Of a DNA stretch of 33,170 nucleotides, positions 11,720 through 20,723 are shown piece after piece. The notes beneath the pieces were generated by a model, which searched no databases, had not been told where the DNA came from, and saw nothing but the letters and a program-made list of their open reading frames with translations. Made by a program: the position numbers and the translations under genes. Position 1 is the first letter of the stretch. Each line of letters opens with the position of its first letter. Source of the DNA: a virus; the IMG/VR virus record IMGVR_UViG_3300035698_001104, positions 1 through 33,170 of that record, one strand, 5' to 3'.

Positions 11720-14700
11720 GAGTACCGCCCGACATCTTGAGTAATTCTAAGTGCGTCGATATGACCATCAAAGAACTGTATGTATGCAACAACAAAAACA
11801 GCGCCAACTGCAAGCTGGTTAGGACCGTCGAATATCGCAGAGCTAATCGTTGCAGCCGCGTCAAGTTGAGTTCCATCGACAAAACACTTGAGACTTGTGC
11901 CGACTTTGCTTAATGCGATATGTGCCCATGTGCCCGACGTTAATCCCGAGTCAGCGAACACCTCTACAGTCGTGTTTGTGCCGTTCGTCGAGTACACGAA
12001 GCGAATGTCATAATTGCCTGCATTTTCTGCTATATCAAATATGAACCCCTGATCTCCAGCATCGCCCCATTTCGATATTAATGTTTGCTTTGCACCGCCA
12101 GTCGGTAGCGTATCAGGTCTAACCCACAGCTCCATCGTGAAATCGTCAGAGCCAAACGCCACCGAATCGCCAAGTCTGAGATAGTCGCCTGTTCCGTCGA
12201 GCAGTAAAGAGGCGCTACCGAATCGCTTTTGAGCCGTGTCAAGCTGGGCGTTACCGTCGGCTGTTATTACCGGGAGGGGAGAAAAGCCCGTGGCTTCGTT
12301 TTCTATTGTGGTCGACGCGTCAGCCCCGTTGAAGTTAAGGAGAAACCTAACGGTTGCGAAGTCGGAATCAATCGTTCGAGTAATGCCAAGCGGGGCGACT
12401 GGGACCGCAAAACCATTATAATCGAGCGCGACAGGTAACAGATTGAAGTCATCAACCCAGCCGCTGAAGCCATTAGCAAATCCCGAGCCAAAAATCTCGG
12501 CTCCAATAGCAAGCTTTGATAACCCAAGCACTGCCCCAGTATGAGTGACCTCAATGTCTTTCGTACCGTTTACCGCTACTCCAAACGTGTCGTCAACTCG
12601 AACAACTCGAACGTGTACGAAGCCAATAGGCGACGTTATGACGCTTGTAGCACCCTGGGTTTCAGACGTACCGTATACCAGAGACAGAATGTCGTTGTCT
12701 AGTACCAAGGAAAGGCCGTTTTCAGGCGAGGCGTCTGAGGGTAAATCTATGAGCGTTGATCGAGTCGCAGGTGATGTGACAGCGCCATCAAAGTACACCC
12801 ACATATCGAGCGTAAAGTCAGAATCGATTGGGAAGAAAGGGACGGGTTCAGGGTAGTCAGATGATGGGATCGTAAAGCCCAAAGGAGATGCGTTATATCG
12901 CGCTGCTCGAGTCAGCCGAATCGAGTCGATGTAACCTAAGCACGATCTGTCAGGGCTAGCCTGGCCTCCTATAATCGTCGTCTGACCAGTACCTTTGTAA
13001 AGGACCGAAGAGTAGGTTGTCGACCGAACCACCGAGCCGTCAACGTAAATCGTAACAGCGCTGCCTGCGCGCTCGATCACAATATGATTCCAAGCGGACA
13101 GTGTGAGCGCAAAAGCAGTTGTTAGGTAATCAAACCCAGAGCCGTTTGCGTCAAGCGCGACCTGCACATTGCTTGCGGTAGTGTGCGAGAGATATAGCCC
13201 TGGCACTACGTCGCCATCGCGTGATTGAAATATGCGGTCAGAAGCCCCAGCGGACCCAGTCGGGTAATACCATACCTCGAAGCAGAAGTCCCCAGTCCCA
13301 AAGCCCGTAGCAAACAGCGCGTCAGTCGACAGCGTTACTCTCCCTGTAGAAGGAAAAAATGCTGACGAAGAACCAAACTTTGCTTGGTCGGTCGAGATTT
13401 CTGAAGCCCCCGCCATCGTGATCGGTATTTTTAGAGGTCCCAGATCAGTTGCGACAGTCGACGCGTCAGCGCCCTCGAATTTAAGTAACAAGCAAACTGA
13501 GTTCCACATATCGTCGTCGTTCGATACTGCAGCAGTTGCCGCGCTGGACTCAGGTGTTGACGAATCGCTTTGCGCGAAAGGAGCCGTAGGCGCTGTAAAC
13601 GCAGATGTATACCTCGCTATGCCAGACGACCATCGAAAGTTAGCAAAGCTGGCGTTCATATGAGAAATCGTCGTGCCACCAATAAACAGACCCGCTGACG
13701 TTTCATGTAAAACAGTCGCAGCCGTAAACGTCAAAACAAGCGCGCCATCATAAAACAAGCGCCATGTAGAACCAGATCGTGAGACCGCATAATGATGCCA
13801 TGTATCTCGAGTCGGGTTCGTTACAAATCGCCGATCTAAAATCGCCCACGTTGAGGAGTTTGCAGAAGCATACAGCGCGACCTCCAACGAACCTCCAAAA
13901 AAGATGGCAAGTGAGCCTGTTGACGAAATACCCCACGTTCCTTTTGATATTACCGCCCTTGATGTTGCCGCGCCTGTTGGAATGTACATATGCCATTCCA
14001 TGGTGAAGTCATTACCTAATGGCTCGAGGCTCGTGTCGTCGTCGATTTCTACATAGTCGCCCACGCCATCGCACAGCAAAGTGTTAAAACCAAAGAGCGT
14101 GCGCGAGCTATCGCCTTGAGCGTTTCCGTTTGCGGTTACTGTTTTGGGGGTGCTGCTTTTGTCACTAAATGAAGTCGTCGCGTCTGCTTCGTCAAATGGC
14201 AGCAGAAGTCCTACGTCAGAGAAGAATGGGTCAATATTTGTATCAAGCGTCTCTGCGTAAGATAGCGTTGACGGCGTAAAGGCACTGATGTAACGAACAA
14301 CGCCATTGGTCAAACGAAAGTCGTCGATCCATCCTCTCATATATTGAGTTGTTGCACCGTAGACAAAGCCGCCAATTCTTAACGATTGATTTGATGCCGT
14401 ATTGAAAGTACCTGAAAGCGTGTTATTGGAATTTATGAGCACTCCATCGAGGTATGTTCTTATCGTCGCGCCGTCTCTTACAACTGCAAGATGATACCAA
14501 GTGTCGACCGATATGTCGCCTGCGGTACTATTTGCAAAATATTGAGTGCCACCCGTATTTCGAAATTGTATGTTTAATGTTCCGACGGTCGTTATATTAA
14601 AAAGGTAATAACCGTTAATCCCGCTACCGCCCGTGTTTGACACCAATGTAGTGTTTGCGGCCAGGCTCTCGACGCGAAACCAGAACTCAATAGTAAAAAC

Positions 14701-15045
14701 AGTTTGTGTCTGAAAAGCGGCATCTGCAACTGATATCTGGTTTGCGCCAGTGGAAGGGAAGTATGCAGATGATCCGCCAAACTTGCTTTGACTTGTATCG
14801 ACCTGCGCGCTTGCGCCGACCGTAAACGTAAACGCGTTGTCACTTAAATCAGTGAACGTCGTGCTTGCGTCTGCACCGTCAGCTTTCATTAAAACGGTTA
14901 CATCGTCAAAGTTCGGGTCTCCTGCAACCTCTGATAATTCGAGTTTTAAAGACCTAGAGCCAAACTTTGCTTGCTCGGTATTTTCCCCGTCAGCAGAGCC
15001 TTCTTCTACCCAGTCGGGTGAGCCCGTGTCATCTGTTATAGCCAT
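11716..15045 (-). CDS. Tail-tip protein, second part: array of about five LamG/concanavalin-A-like lectin units
   Basis: This 1109-aa protein is almost entirely repeats of about 200 residues. Each begins like FDDVTVLMKADGADASTTFT, contains KFG-x-S-x-x-x, then (F)T-x-E-(F/L)-W-(V/F), DTW-(Y/H)-H-(L/Y)-A-V, an Y-(L/V/Y)-DG turn and ends D-(D/A)-(F/L)-R-(L/I)-T...RY-x-x-x-F. I count units starting near residues 45, 275, 510, 740 and 900; the fourth lacks the first segment. These are beta-sandwich folds that typically bind carbohydrate. The last unit stops at GRYS, inside the expected motif, which continues in the next gene. There is no J-type sequence in this part. Likely role: a flexible polysaccharide-binding arm. 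Confidence 0.78.
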   Translation of the reverse strand: MAITDDTGSPDWVEEGSADGENTEQAKFGSRSLKLELSEVAGDPNFDDVTVLMKADGADASTTFTDLSDNAFTFTVGASAQVDTSQSKFGGSSAYFPSTGANQISVADAAFQTQTVFTIEFWFRVESLAANTTLVSNTGGSGINGYYLFNITTVGTLNIQFRNTGGTQYFANSTAGDISVDTWYHLAVVRDGATIRTYLDGVLINSNNTLSGTFNTASNQSLRIGGFVYGATTQYMRGWIDDFRLTNGVVRYISAFTPSTLSYAETLDTNIDPFFSDVGLLLPFDEADATTSFSDKSSTPKTVTANGNAQGDSSRTLFGFNTLLCDGVGDYVEIDDDTSLEPLGNDFTMEWHMYIPTGAATSRAVISKGTWGISSTGSLAIFFGGSLEVALYASANSSTWAILDRRFVTNPTRDTWHHYAVSRSGSTWRLFYDGALVLTFTAATVLHETSAGLFIGGTTISHMNASFANFRWSSGIARYTSAFTAPTAPFAQSDSSTPESSAATAAVSNDDDMWNSVCLLLKFEGADASTVATDLGPLKIPITMAGASEISTDQAKFGSSSAFFPSTGRVTLSTDALFATGFGTGDFCFEVWYYPTGSAGASDRIFQSRDGDVVPGLYLSHTTASNVQVALDANGSGFDYLTTAFALTLSAWNHIVIERAGSAVTIYVDGSVVRSTTYSSVLYKGTGQTTIIGGQASPDRSCLGYIDSIRLTRAARYNASPLGFTIPSSDYPEPVPFFPIDSDFTLDMWVYFDGAVTSPATRSTLIDLPSDASPENGLSLVLDNDILSLVYGTSETQGATSVITSPIGFVHVRVVRVDDTFGVAVNGTKDIEVTHTGAVLGLSKLAIGAEIFGSGFANGFSGWVDDFNLLPVALDYNGFAVPVAPLGITRTIDSDFATVRFLLNFNGADASTTIENEATGFSPLPVITADGNAQLDTAQKRFGSASLLLDGTGDYLRLGDSVAFGSDDFTMELWVRPDTLPTGGAKQTLISKWGDAGDQGFIFDIAENAGNYDIRFVYSTNGTNTTVEVFADSGLTSGTWAHIALSKVGTSLKCFVDGTQLDAAATISSAIFDGPNQLAVGAVFVVAYIQFFDGHIDALRITQDVGRYS

Positions 15046-15047
15046 AG

Positions 15048-16364
15048 TCAGTAAACCGGCGAGTCGGGTGGGGTGAAGCCTTCAGGGCTGGTCGTAGGAT
15101 ATACCGCGCCAGTCGATATCCTAAGTTCATCGTGATAACCATCAAGACTGCTAGCAAAAGAGCCATCGTCCAGAGAACCGAGGCAAAACCGAGACTGCAA
15201 TACAGAAGGGCTAGGCGAACTTGTCGAGCGGCCTTCGAGTACGCCATCCAAGTATATGCTGATCGACTCACCTTCCCGAACCATCGCCACATGATGCCAT
15301 GTGTCAAGCGTAAGCGAGGTTGTTCCCAAAGTCTCGCTACCGTTGTAGCTAAACGCCAGCTTCCAGCCTTTAATGTAAAACTCGAGCGCACCATTAGTGA
15401 CAGGGCTTGGCTGAGGAGACGCGTCATATACTGAGAAAATGTAGTCACGGTCGGATCCTCCTTCTGAGCCTGAGAAGGCTGCAAGGTTGATAAATTCTTC
15501 GACGGTAAAATCATCTACCTCTGGAATGATGGCAGTGTTACTTGTTACCGCGTCTCCATCGGACCCAGTCGTGCGCAGTGAGCCAGCGCCTGCTTTCTTC
15601 GGGCTGCCCGTTTGCGAAGCCGAACCTTGCGCGGTCCATGTGTAGGTGCCAATTTCGTCGGTGATCCCGCCACTTTCAATAAGGGTAAGGCCCGACGCGT
15701 CCACTGATGCGAGGCCTTCGAGCGATATCGTCCGAGCGTAGTTAGAAGTGTCTGTATTGGCAGTCTGCCAGTTAGCTCTCACGACGACCAGCGCAATGTA
15801 GGGATCGTCTCCTGTAATGCGAGGGTCAGTAATCAGCTTGCCGCGAAGATCCGCTTGAAACCTCGGGACGCCTGTAGACTGGCCGCTTGATACTCGAAAG
15901 ACCGAGTAGGCAACTCCAATCGTCTCAAAGTCTCGCGTCGTCAGTATCATCTTGTCATCGTAGCCGCCGATCACGCTGGTCAGCCAAGGATCTGGGGTTT
16001 GAGTCGTCGTGCCCTTGTAATGTCGAACCTCCACACCTGCTGGCAAAGGTTCGCCGTTCATGTAAACTTTGTCAATCGAGAATATTTCCCCATAACACCA
16101 TGCGACGCCCACATACAACTGACCACCGCTTTCGACTAACGCGAACAGCAGTCCGTTGACAGAGTCTCTGCCGTAAACAATAGGGATCGTAGCCGCAGCG
16201 CCCGAGATCAGTTCGCTACCGCGCTTAATCTTCGGGAAGGCGTTTGTATTGGTGACTGTATTTCTGCCACCGACAGCGTTACCGCCACCAGAGAAAGGGT
16301 TAGGCGTTGATACATCTCCGTCGCCTGGACCAGCACCGAGAAAGCCTCCAACGGGTAATGACAT
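15048..16364 (-). CDS. Tail-tip protein, first part: J-like N-terminal domain plus one LamG unit
   Basis: This 438-aa protein begins with a Gly-rich segment (SGGGNAVGGRNTVTN). Residues about 45-200 resemble the N-terminus of lambda-J-type tail-tip proteins: RGSELISGAAATIPIVYGRD, YGEIFSIDKVYMNGE, TRDFETIGVAYSVFRV, VPRFQADLRGKLITDPRI, YIALVVVRANWQTAN. In intact J proteins that block is followed by the NPA-x-x-(W/L) block, which here appears only two genes later. Residues 205-430 are a LamG unit (DDFTVEEFINLAAFSGS, LDTWHHVAMVREGESISIYL). The stop is 2 bases before the next start. It probably sits at the tail end and anchors the lectin array. Confidence 0.75.
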   Translation of the reverse strand: MSLPVGGFLGAGPGDGDVSTPNPFSGGGNAVGGRNTVTNTNAFPKIKRGSELISGAAATIPIVYGRDSVNGLLFALVESGGQLYVGVAWCYGEIFSIDKVYMNGEPLPAGVEVRHYKGTTTQTPDPWLTSVIGGYDDKMILTTRDFETIGVAYSVFRVSSGQSTGVPRFQADLRGKLITDPRITGDDPYIALVVVRANWQTANTDTSNYARTISLEGLASVDASGLTLIESGGITDEIGTYTWTAQGSASQTGSPKKAGAGSLRTTGSDGDAVTSNTAIIPEVDDFTVEEFINLAAFSGSEGGSDRDYIFSVYDASPQPSPVTNGALEFYIKGWKLAFSYNGSETLGTTSLTLDTWHHVAMVREGESISIYLDGVLEGRSTSSPSPSVLQSRFCLGSLDDGSFASSLDGYHDELRISTGAVYPTTSPEGFTPPDSPVY

Positions 16365-17341
16365 TACAGCGGCTTCCTATTTCTATCGAATCGTGAGCCA
16401 GCGCGACTCGAGCCTTGCCCAGCGCCAGAAGTCGTTGACCCAGAACCCGTCGACGTACTCGAAGCGGGAGCGGCTGGTGGTGGAGGCGGTGGTGGTGGAG
16501 ACGGGGGTGGGGGTGGTGGTGGAGCGGGAGGCGGTTTTGGTGGCACGACTTGTGTTGTTGCCTGCCTGCCATCGGCTCCCATACCTTGACCTACGCGAAC
16601 CCCTCCAGGATTATATCCATTCGCGCCAAACTTACCTCCAGCAGCAAGGAAGTTCGCTCGAGTTTCAGTATCCCCAGTCGCCCGAAGCTGGGCCTTTTGA
16701 AAGGCTGTAAGCCCGGGAGTGTTGATGTTCGTTCCTGGAGGCAGTGCGGCAACGCCTTGAGCGGCAGTCGTAATCTTGACAGATCTCGTCACGCGAGGTC
16801 GCGGGAAGCCGCTATTGACAATGTAGTCTTGGACGGGCTTCACTGAGACCTGCTGACTCTCCCAAGCCACGGTGGTACCGGGCGGCGGTATGAAGTCGGC
16901 TATCTCGTCAAGCGTATTCAGGGGCGCGAGTTTACCCGTCAGAAACTTGTTAGCACATTCGCTGGTGACGACTTGGCCACCGTATTGCGAACTGAGTATG
17001 ATCCCATCGCAGATTAGTATGCCATCGTCAGCATCGAACGTATTGCCATCAAACGGGTTTGCGGGTATGTAGATCAATATTGCCCGTTGGTATCTCCAAG
17101 AGCCGTTCTGCATTTCAGTGACTCGAGTAGCCGTTGCAGGCGTCTCGACAGTAAACGTCTCGTTGTTCTTTAAGCCCTTGAGATTCATAAAGCCAGAATA
17201 CAGCTGGCCATCATATGTTATTTCGCCGCAAGCACTAAGGTACTCGACGATGCCGCTATGATAGAACTGCACAAGATAGATCGGTCGAGTGACCGGGGCA
17301 CTCATGTTGTTGCGCTGTCGTTCGGTGCTGTCTCTAGGCAT
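16364..17341 (-). CDS. Minor tail protein with long polyproline tract, 325 aa
   Basis: ATG 17341 overlaps the previous stop by 1 base (TAATG); an internal start at MSAPVTRPIYLVQFYHSG is possible. Residues 14-195 form the folded part, resembling phage tail hub or assembly proteins placed between tape measure and J (YLSACGEITYDGQLYSGFMN, FDGNTFDADDGILICDGIIL). The C-terminal 130 residues are low complexity: Gly/Asn-rich, then a proline tract near 265-292 with runs of seven and eight Pro, then Ser/Thr/Gly-rich. Runs of this length normally need elongation factor P for translation. Its place in the operon fits a tail-tip component; the exact family is uncertain. Confidence 0.65.
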   Translation of the reverse strand: MPRDSTERQRNNMSAPVTRPIYLVQFYHSGIVEYLSACGEITYDGQLYSGFMNLKGLKNNETFTVETPATATRVTEMQNGSWRYQRAILIYIPANPFDGNTFDADDGILICDGIILSSQYGGQVVTSECANKFLTGKLAPLNTLDEIADFIPPPGTTVAWESQQVSVKPVQDYIVNSGFPRPRVTRSVKITTAAQGVAALPPGTNINTPGLTAFQKAQLRATGDTETRANFLAAGGKFGANGYNPGGVRVGQGMGADGRQATTQVVPPKPPPAPPPPPPPSPPPPPPPPAAPASSTSTGSGSTTSGAGQGSSRAGSRFDRNRKPL

Positions 17342-17676
17342 TACACCGCTACCTTTGCTCGATAAGTAAACGTGATATTGTATCTGTTTCCCACCATCGT
17401 TCTGCTAAACGGCCCTACGATGTAGCCCGTGTAGTCGATACCGTCGATTGTCCAAGTGATCTCGTTTGCCTTATTCGTATCGACGAATGACAGTAACGTC
17501 GCAAGCTCTGCCGAGTCTAGGAAACGGAGTTGCACTTGTATCGTTGTCCAAGTAACAGTGCCGAGTTGACGAAGCAGAGTTGAGCCATCGTCCATAACGT
17601 CGATCTGCGTATTGAGATCGTCAGAGATCTGAACGGGTCGAGCAAGCGGGTACCCACTGGGAAATGCTACAGCCAT
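17341..17676 (-). CDS. Minor tail protein, 111 aa
   Basis: ATG 17676 overlaps the tape measure stop by 1 base, and its stop overlaps the next start by 1 base. The protein is beta-rich: an N-terminal MAVAFPSGYPLARPVQISDD, then TVTWTTIQVQLRFLDSAELA, ITWTIDGIDYTGYIVGPFSR and NITFTYRAKVAV. Small beta proteins directly after the tape measure are commonly lambda gpM-like or distal-tail components. No diagnostic motif lets me choose. Position and compact beta architecture support a tail-tip role. Confidence 0.65.
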   Translation of the reverse strand: MAVAFPSGYPLARPVQISDDLNTQIDVMDDGSTLLRQLGTVTWTTIQVQLRFLDSAELATLLSFVDTNKANEITWTIDGIDYTGYIVGPFSRTMVGNRYNITFTYRAKVAV

Positions 17677-20600
17677 CAGTATCCGTATCCTATATTTTGA
17701 GCCGCGCTAAATGACGCAGAAGCGAATGAACTGGCAGCCGAGCTAATCGAGTTTGCAGCCCTGACCATCGTAGCCGCCGCTTGCTGTTGCTGCGCAGCTG
17801 CGTTGCGTAACACCGCCTCGATCTCGTTGTTTAATGCGCTTTGCTGTTGCTGTATCGCGGTCAAGCTTGCTTCGAGTTGACGCTGAGCAACTTCTTCAGT
17901 CTCACGAAGGAAGTCGATAGCCCGCTGAGCGCTTGCTTGCGTCTGGGCGCTCTTATCGAGGCCTTGGAACAAGCTCTGCGTCAAGCTATCGATCTCGCGA
18001 ACGATCTCTTGTATGCGTTCTGGCGATTGCGCGGTTTCTAGCTCTTGCCGTAGAGCGGCCCGACGCTGTTCGCTTCGAGCGGTGATCGCAGCCTCTGATA
18101 GGCCAATCTCCTCGAACTGCTGTATGCTCGATCCGATCACGCGATTGATTCCTTTGCCTACGGCCTGTATCGCAGTCGCGAAATCGTAAGCCGCTTGCCT
18201 GTTATTCGCCAACGCGCTACCGAGTGCCTGTATCGACTCCTGTGAGCCATCAAAGCCAGCAATGGCGTTGTTTAGCCCGTCGACGATCAGATCATAGTTC
18301 GAGCGCAGCGTGGAGCCACTGGCCTCTGTAGCCATTGCGAAATCTTCGATGGCCTGTGTTACGGGGTTACCCGAGCCAATCACGTCGGAGATCGAAAGAA
18401 GCTGCTGTACAAACTGTATGGTTTCTTCAGTCGTTCCGACGAACGAATCTGCAAGTTGCCGCATGACTGGGTCAAGTTTTTCGGCTTCTTTGAGAACCAG
18501 CGAAAATGCGCGCTCGAAGAACCCTTCAATGTCGTCGCCAAAATCTTCGCCAGCAAGTCGCAGCCCGTCTCGAGAACCGAACGCGAGTTCGAACGAAGCG
18601 GTTGAGCCACCGATTGCGTCTGCGAAGCCCTGCACCTGACGAATCAGATCTTCAACTACATCGACGTTGCCCTGCTTTCGCTTATCGCCTGTCAAGCCTG
18701 TGTAGTTTTGTGCGCCCGTCGCAAAGTCGACATTAAAGGCCGCAGTCTTGTCAGAGTTGCTACTACCGAATGCTGCGTCGACTAGCCCGCCAATACCAGC
18801 CCCGGCGAACGAACCCAGAGGCCCGAAAGCAGAACCGAGAACACCGCCAGCCGTTGCGCCCAGACTAGAACCGGGAGTTCGGTTGAATACACTTGATCCT
18901 ATGTTCGTACCTAGGTAGCCACCAGCCAATCCTGCGCCAGCAGACGCGAGAACTGACCCGCCAGTAGCAGTCATACCTTGCTCGAAGAAACCTTTGGACA
19001 GCGAGTCGAAACCCGGTATGCCCAAGTCTGCCAAGTATGACGCCCCAGTACCGAGGCCGTTGAACGCACCCGCGCCGAAGTTGCCGATGCTTGTGCCGAT
19101 CTTGCCGATGCCGCCTTTAAGGCCACTGAAGATGCTTGTAATTCCACCAGCCCCGCCGCTACCGCCCGCAGCAGCCCCACCCGCGCCGCCTAAGCCAAAC
19201 GCTCCAGTGATCGCTTGGGTAATAGGGCGACCAATCGCAAGGTTCGCCAGTTCCGCTACCAACTGCTTGAATGCATTCTTCATCGCACCCGCGAAGTCAG
19301 AGAAAGATTCGAACGCGCCTTGAAACGCTTGAACGAATACGCCATCAATGCGAGTGGCTACTCCCTCGAGGGCTTTGTCCCATGCGCTCTCTGTGCCTTT
19401 TGCGGCCTTCTCTGCAGCGTCCCACGCCTTCATCGTCTCTTTGACTTGAGTCTCTGAGACACGCTTGGCGGTAACCTCAATCTCCATTAACGCTTCGCCG
19501 CCTTCATCGGCAATGCGCTGGTTCGCGTCGATCCCAGTCTCGGCGTACTCATTAAACAGTGATGTCGCTTCGTCGACAAAGTTATCAATTGCCGTACTAG
19601 GTAGCTCTTGCATAACAAGGTTATCGAATTCCTGCTGCGCGAGTCGAACCTTATCAGTCAGGCTTGCGAGAAATTCGTTGTTTGATCTGTCGTACTCGAC
19701 CTTGTCGACCCACGGCAGCTTATTCCAGAGGTCGATTGCAGCCTCTTTGATCGTCTCGAAGCTACCCACCAAAAACTCTGCTGCTTTTAGGCCTACAAGA
19801 GATAAACCTGACCAGACTGCTTGCAGACCTCGAATTGCGTCGGCTACGTTACCAGCCGCCTTGATAACGAAGTTAAAAGCCTTGTCTGCCACTGTAGCAA
19901 CGCCGCCAGCTTCCTTTGCAGTAGCGAACAGCGCGTTGGCTACCGATTCGAGCACGGGTGCAAACTTGACCGCGAGCTGTTGACTGAGGCCAGTAAATGA
20001 CACCTTGACTCGAGCCACCGCGTCATTAGCTGCTTCGATCTTCGCAGCGTCAATGCGGGTAATCGCCAGACCAGCCAGTTCGGCTTCTTCCCCGAAGGCT
20101 GCAAGCCCGTTTCGCCCAGCCGCAAGCGTGTTGACAAGCGACACACCTTCGGAATCGAAGATCGAGAAAGCAAGCTGCACCTTCTTCGACTGATTCTCGA
20201 CTGTGCCCATCGTGTCAGCGATACGTCTGAACGCTTCGTCAGGTGAAGTGTTAACAAGCTCTTTGGCAGAAAGGCCCAGCGCCTCGAACGCCTTTACAGC
20301 CGGGCCTGAGCCTTCTGCTGCGTCAGCAATTCGTCGCGTCATTCTTTGCAGGGCAATATCGAGCGTCTTGGTGCCTACGCCCGTTTGCTGCGCCGCGAAT
20401 CGCAGCTTTGCTAATTCTTCGGTGGCGATCCCCAGTTTGTCAGAAGTCTTGGCGAGCACGTCGACTGACTCGAGTCCCGCCTTGACCAGACTAACAGTGA
20501 CAGCCGTACCCGCCAAGCCGATGGCCGTGCCGAATTTCGCTGCGTTCTTTGCTACGGTAGCGAACCCTGCGGCCGCTTTCTTCGAGAAATCCCCAATGCG

Positions 20601-20723
20601 ACTAGCACTGAGCATGGTCGATTTGTTAAGTTTTTCGACCTCATTCGAAGTGAGGTTGAGCGCCTTTACAGCGCCCTTACTGTCTCCAGTAATTAATACC
20701 CCAGCTTTATAGGTTCTCGCCAT
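17676..20723 (-). CDS. Tail tape measure protein, 1015 aa
   Basis: This is the longest helical gene of the tail block, starting 17 bases inside the GT chaperone. The N-terminus has MARTYKAGVLITGDSKGAVK and an Ala-rich helical region (AAAGFATVAKNAAKFGTAIG), then a segment with DVLAKTSDKLGIATEELAKL typical of tape measures. A Gly-rich stretch near 505-660 (GAGGAAAGGSGGAGG) includes hydrophobic segments that could insert into the host membrane during DNA entry. The C-terminus (from about 870) is Gln/Ala-rich coiled coil (ALRQELETAQSPERIQEIVR). Using about 0.15 nm per residue, known for this family, the tail would be near 150 nm. Confidence 0.9.
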   Translation of the reverse strand: MARTYKAGVLITGDSKGAVKALNLTSNEVEKLNKSTMLSASRIGDFSKKAAAGFATVAKNAAKFGTAIGLAGTAVTVSLVKAGLESVDVLAKTSDKLGIATEELAKLRFAAQQTGVGTKTLDIALQRMTRRIADAAEGSGPAVKAFEALGLSAKELVNTSPDEAFRRIADTMGTVENQSKKVQLAFSIFDSEGVSLVNTLAAGRNGLAAFGEEAELAGLAITRIDAAKIEAANDAVARVKVSFTGLSQQLAVKFAPVLESVANALFATAKEAGGVATVADKAFNFVIKAAGNVADAIRGLQAVWSGLSLVGLKAAEFLVGSFETIKEAAIDLWNKLPWVDKVEYDRSNNEFLASLTDKVRLAQQEFDNLVMQELPSTAIDNFVDEATSLFNEYAETGIDANQRIADEGGEALMEIEVTAKRVSETQVKETMKAWDAAEKAAKGTESAWDKALEGVATRIDGVFVQAFQGAFESFSDFAGAMKNAFKQLVAELANLAIGRPITQAITGAFGLGGAGGAAAGGSGGAGGITSIFSGLKGGIGKIGTSIGNFGAGAFNGLGTGASYLADLGIPGFDSLSKGFFEQGMTATGGSVLASAGAGLAGGYLGTNIGSSVFNRTPGSSLGATAGGVLGSAFGPLGSFAGAGIGGLVDAAFGSSNSDKTAAFNVDFATGAQNYTGLTGDKRKQGNVDVVEDLIRQVQGFADAIGGSTASFELAFGSRDGLRLAGEDFGDDIEGFFERAFSLVLKEAEKLDPVMRQLADSFVGTTEETIQFVQQLLSISDVIGSGNPVTQAIEDFAMATEASGSTLRSNYDLIVDGLNNAIAGFDGSQESIQALGSALANNRQAAYDFATAIQAVGKGINRVIGSSIQQFEEIGLSEAAITARSEQRRAALRQELETAQSPERIQEIVREIDSLTQSLFQGLDKSAQTQASAQRAIDFLRETEEVAQRQLEASLTAIQQQQSALNNEIEAVLRNAAAQQQQAAATMVRAANSISSAASSFASASFSAAQNIGYGY

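Noticed and set aside
11716-15045. LamG gene as a recent DNA-level tandem duplication
   Set aside because: Repeats are visible at protein level only; by eye the DNA of the units has diverged too far to be recent copies.
16249-16710. Plus-strand 153-aa open frame opposite the polyproline gene
   Set aside because: It is the antisense of a low-complexity Pro/Gly-coding stretch, has no ribosome-binding site, and its translation lacks family features.
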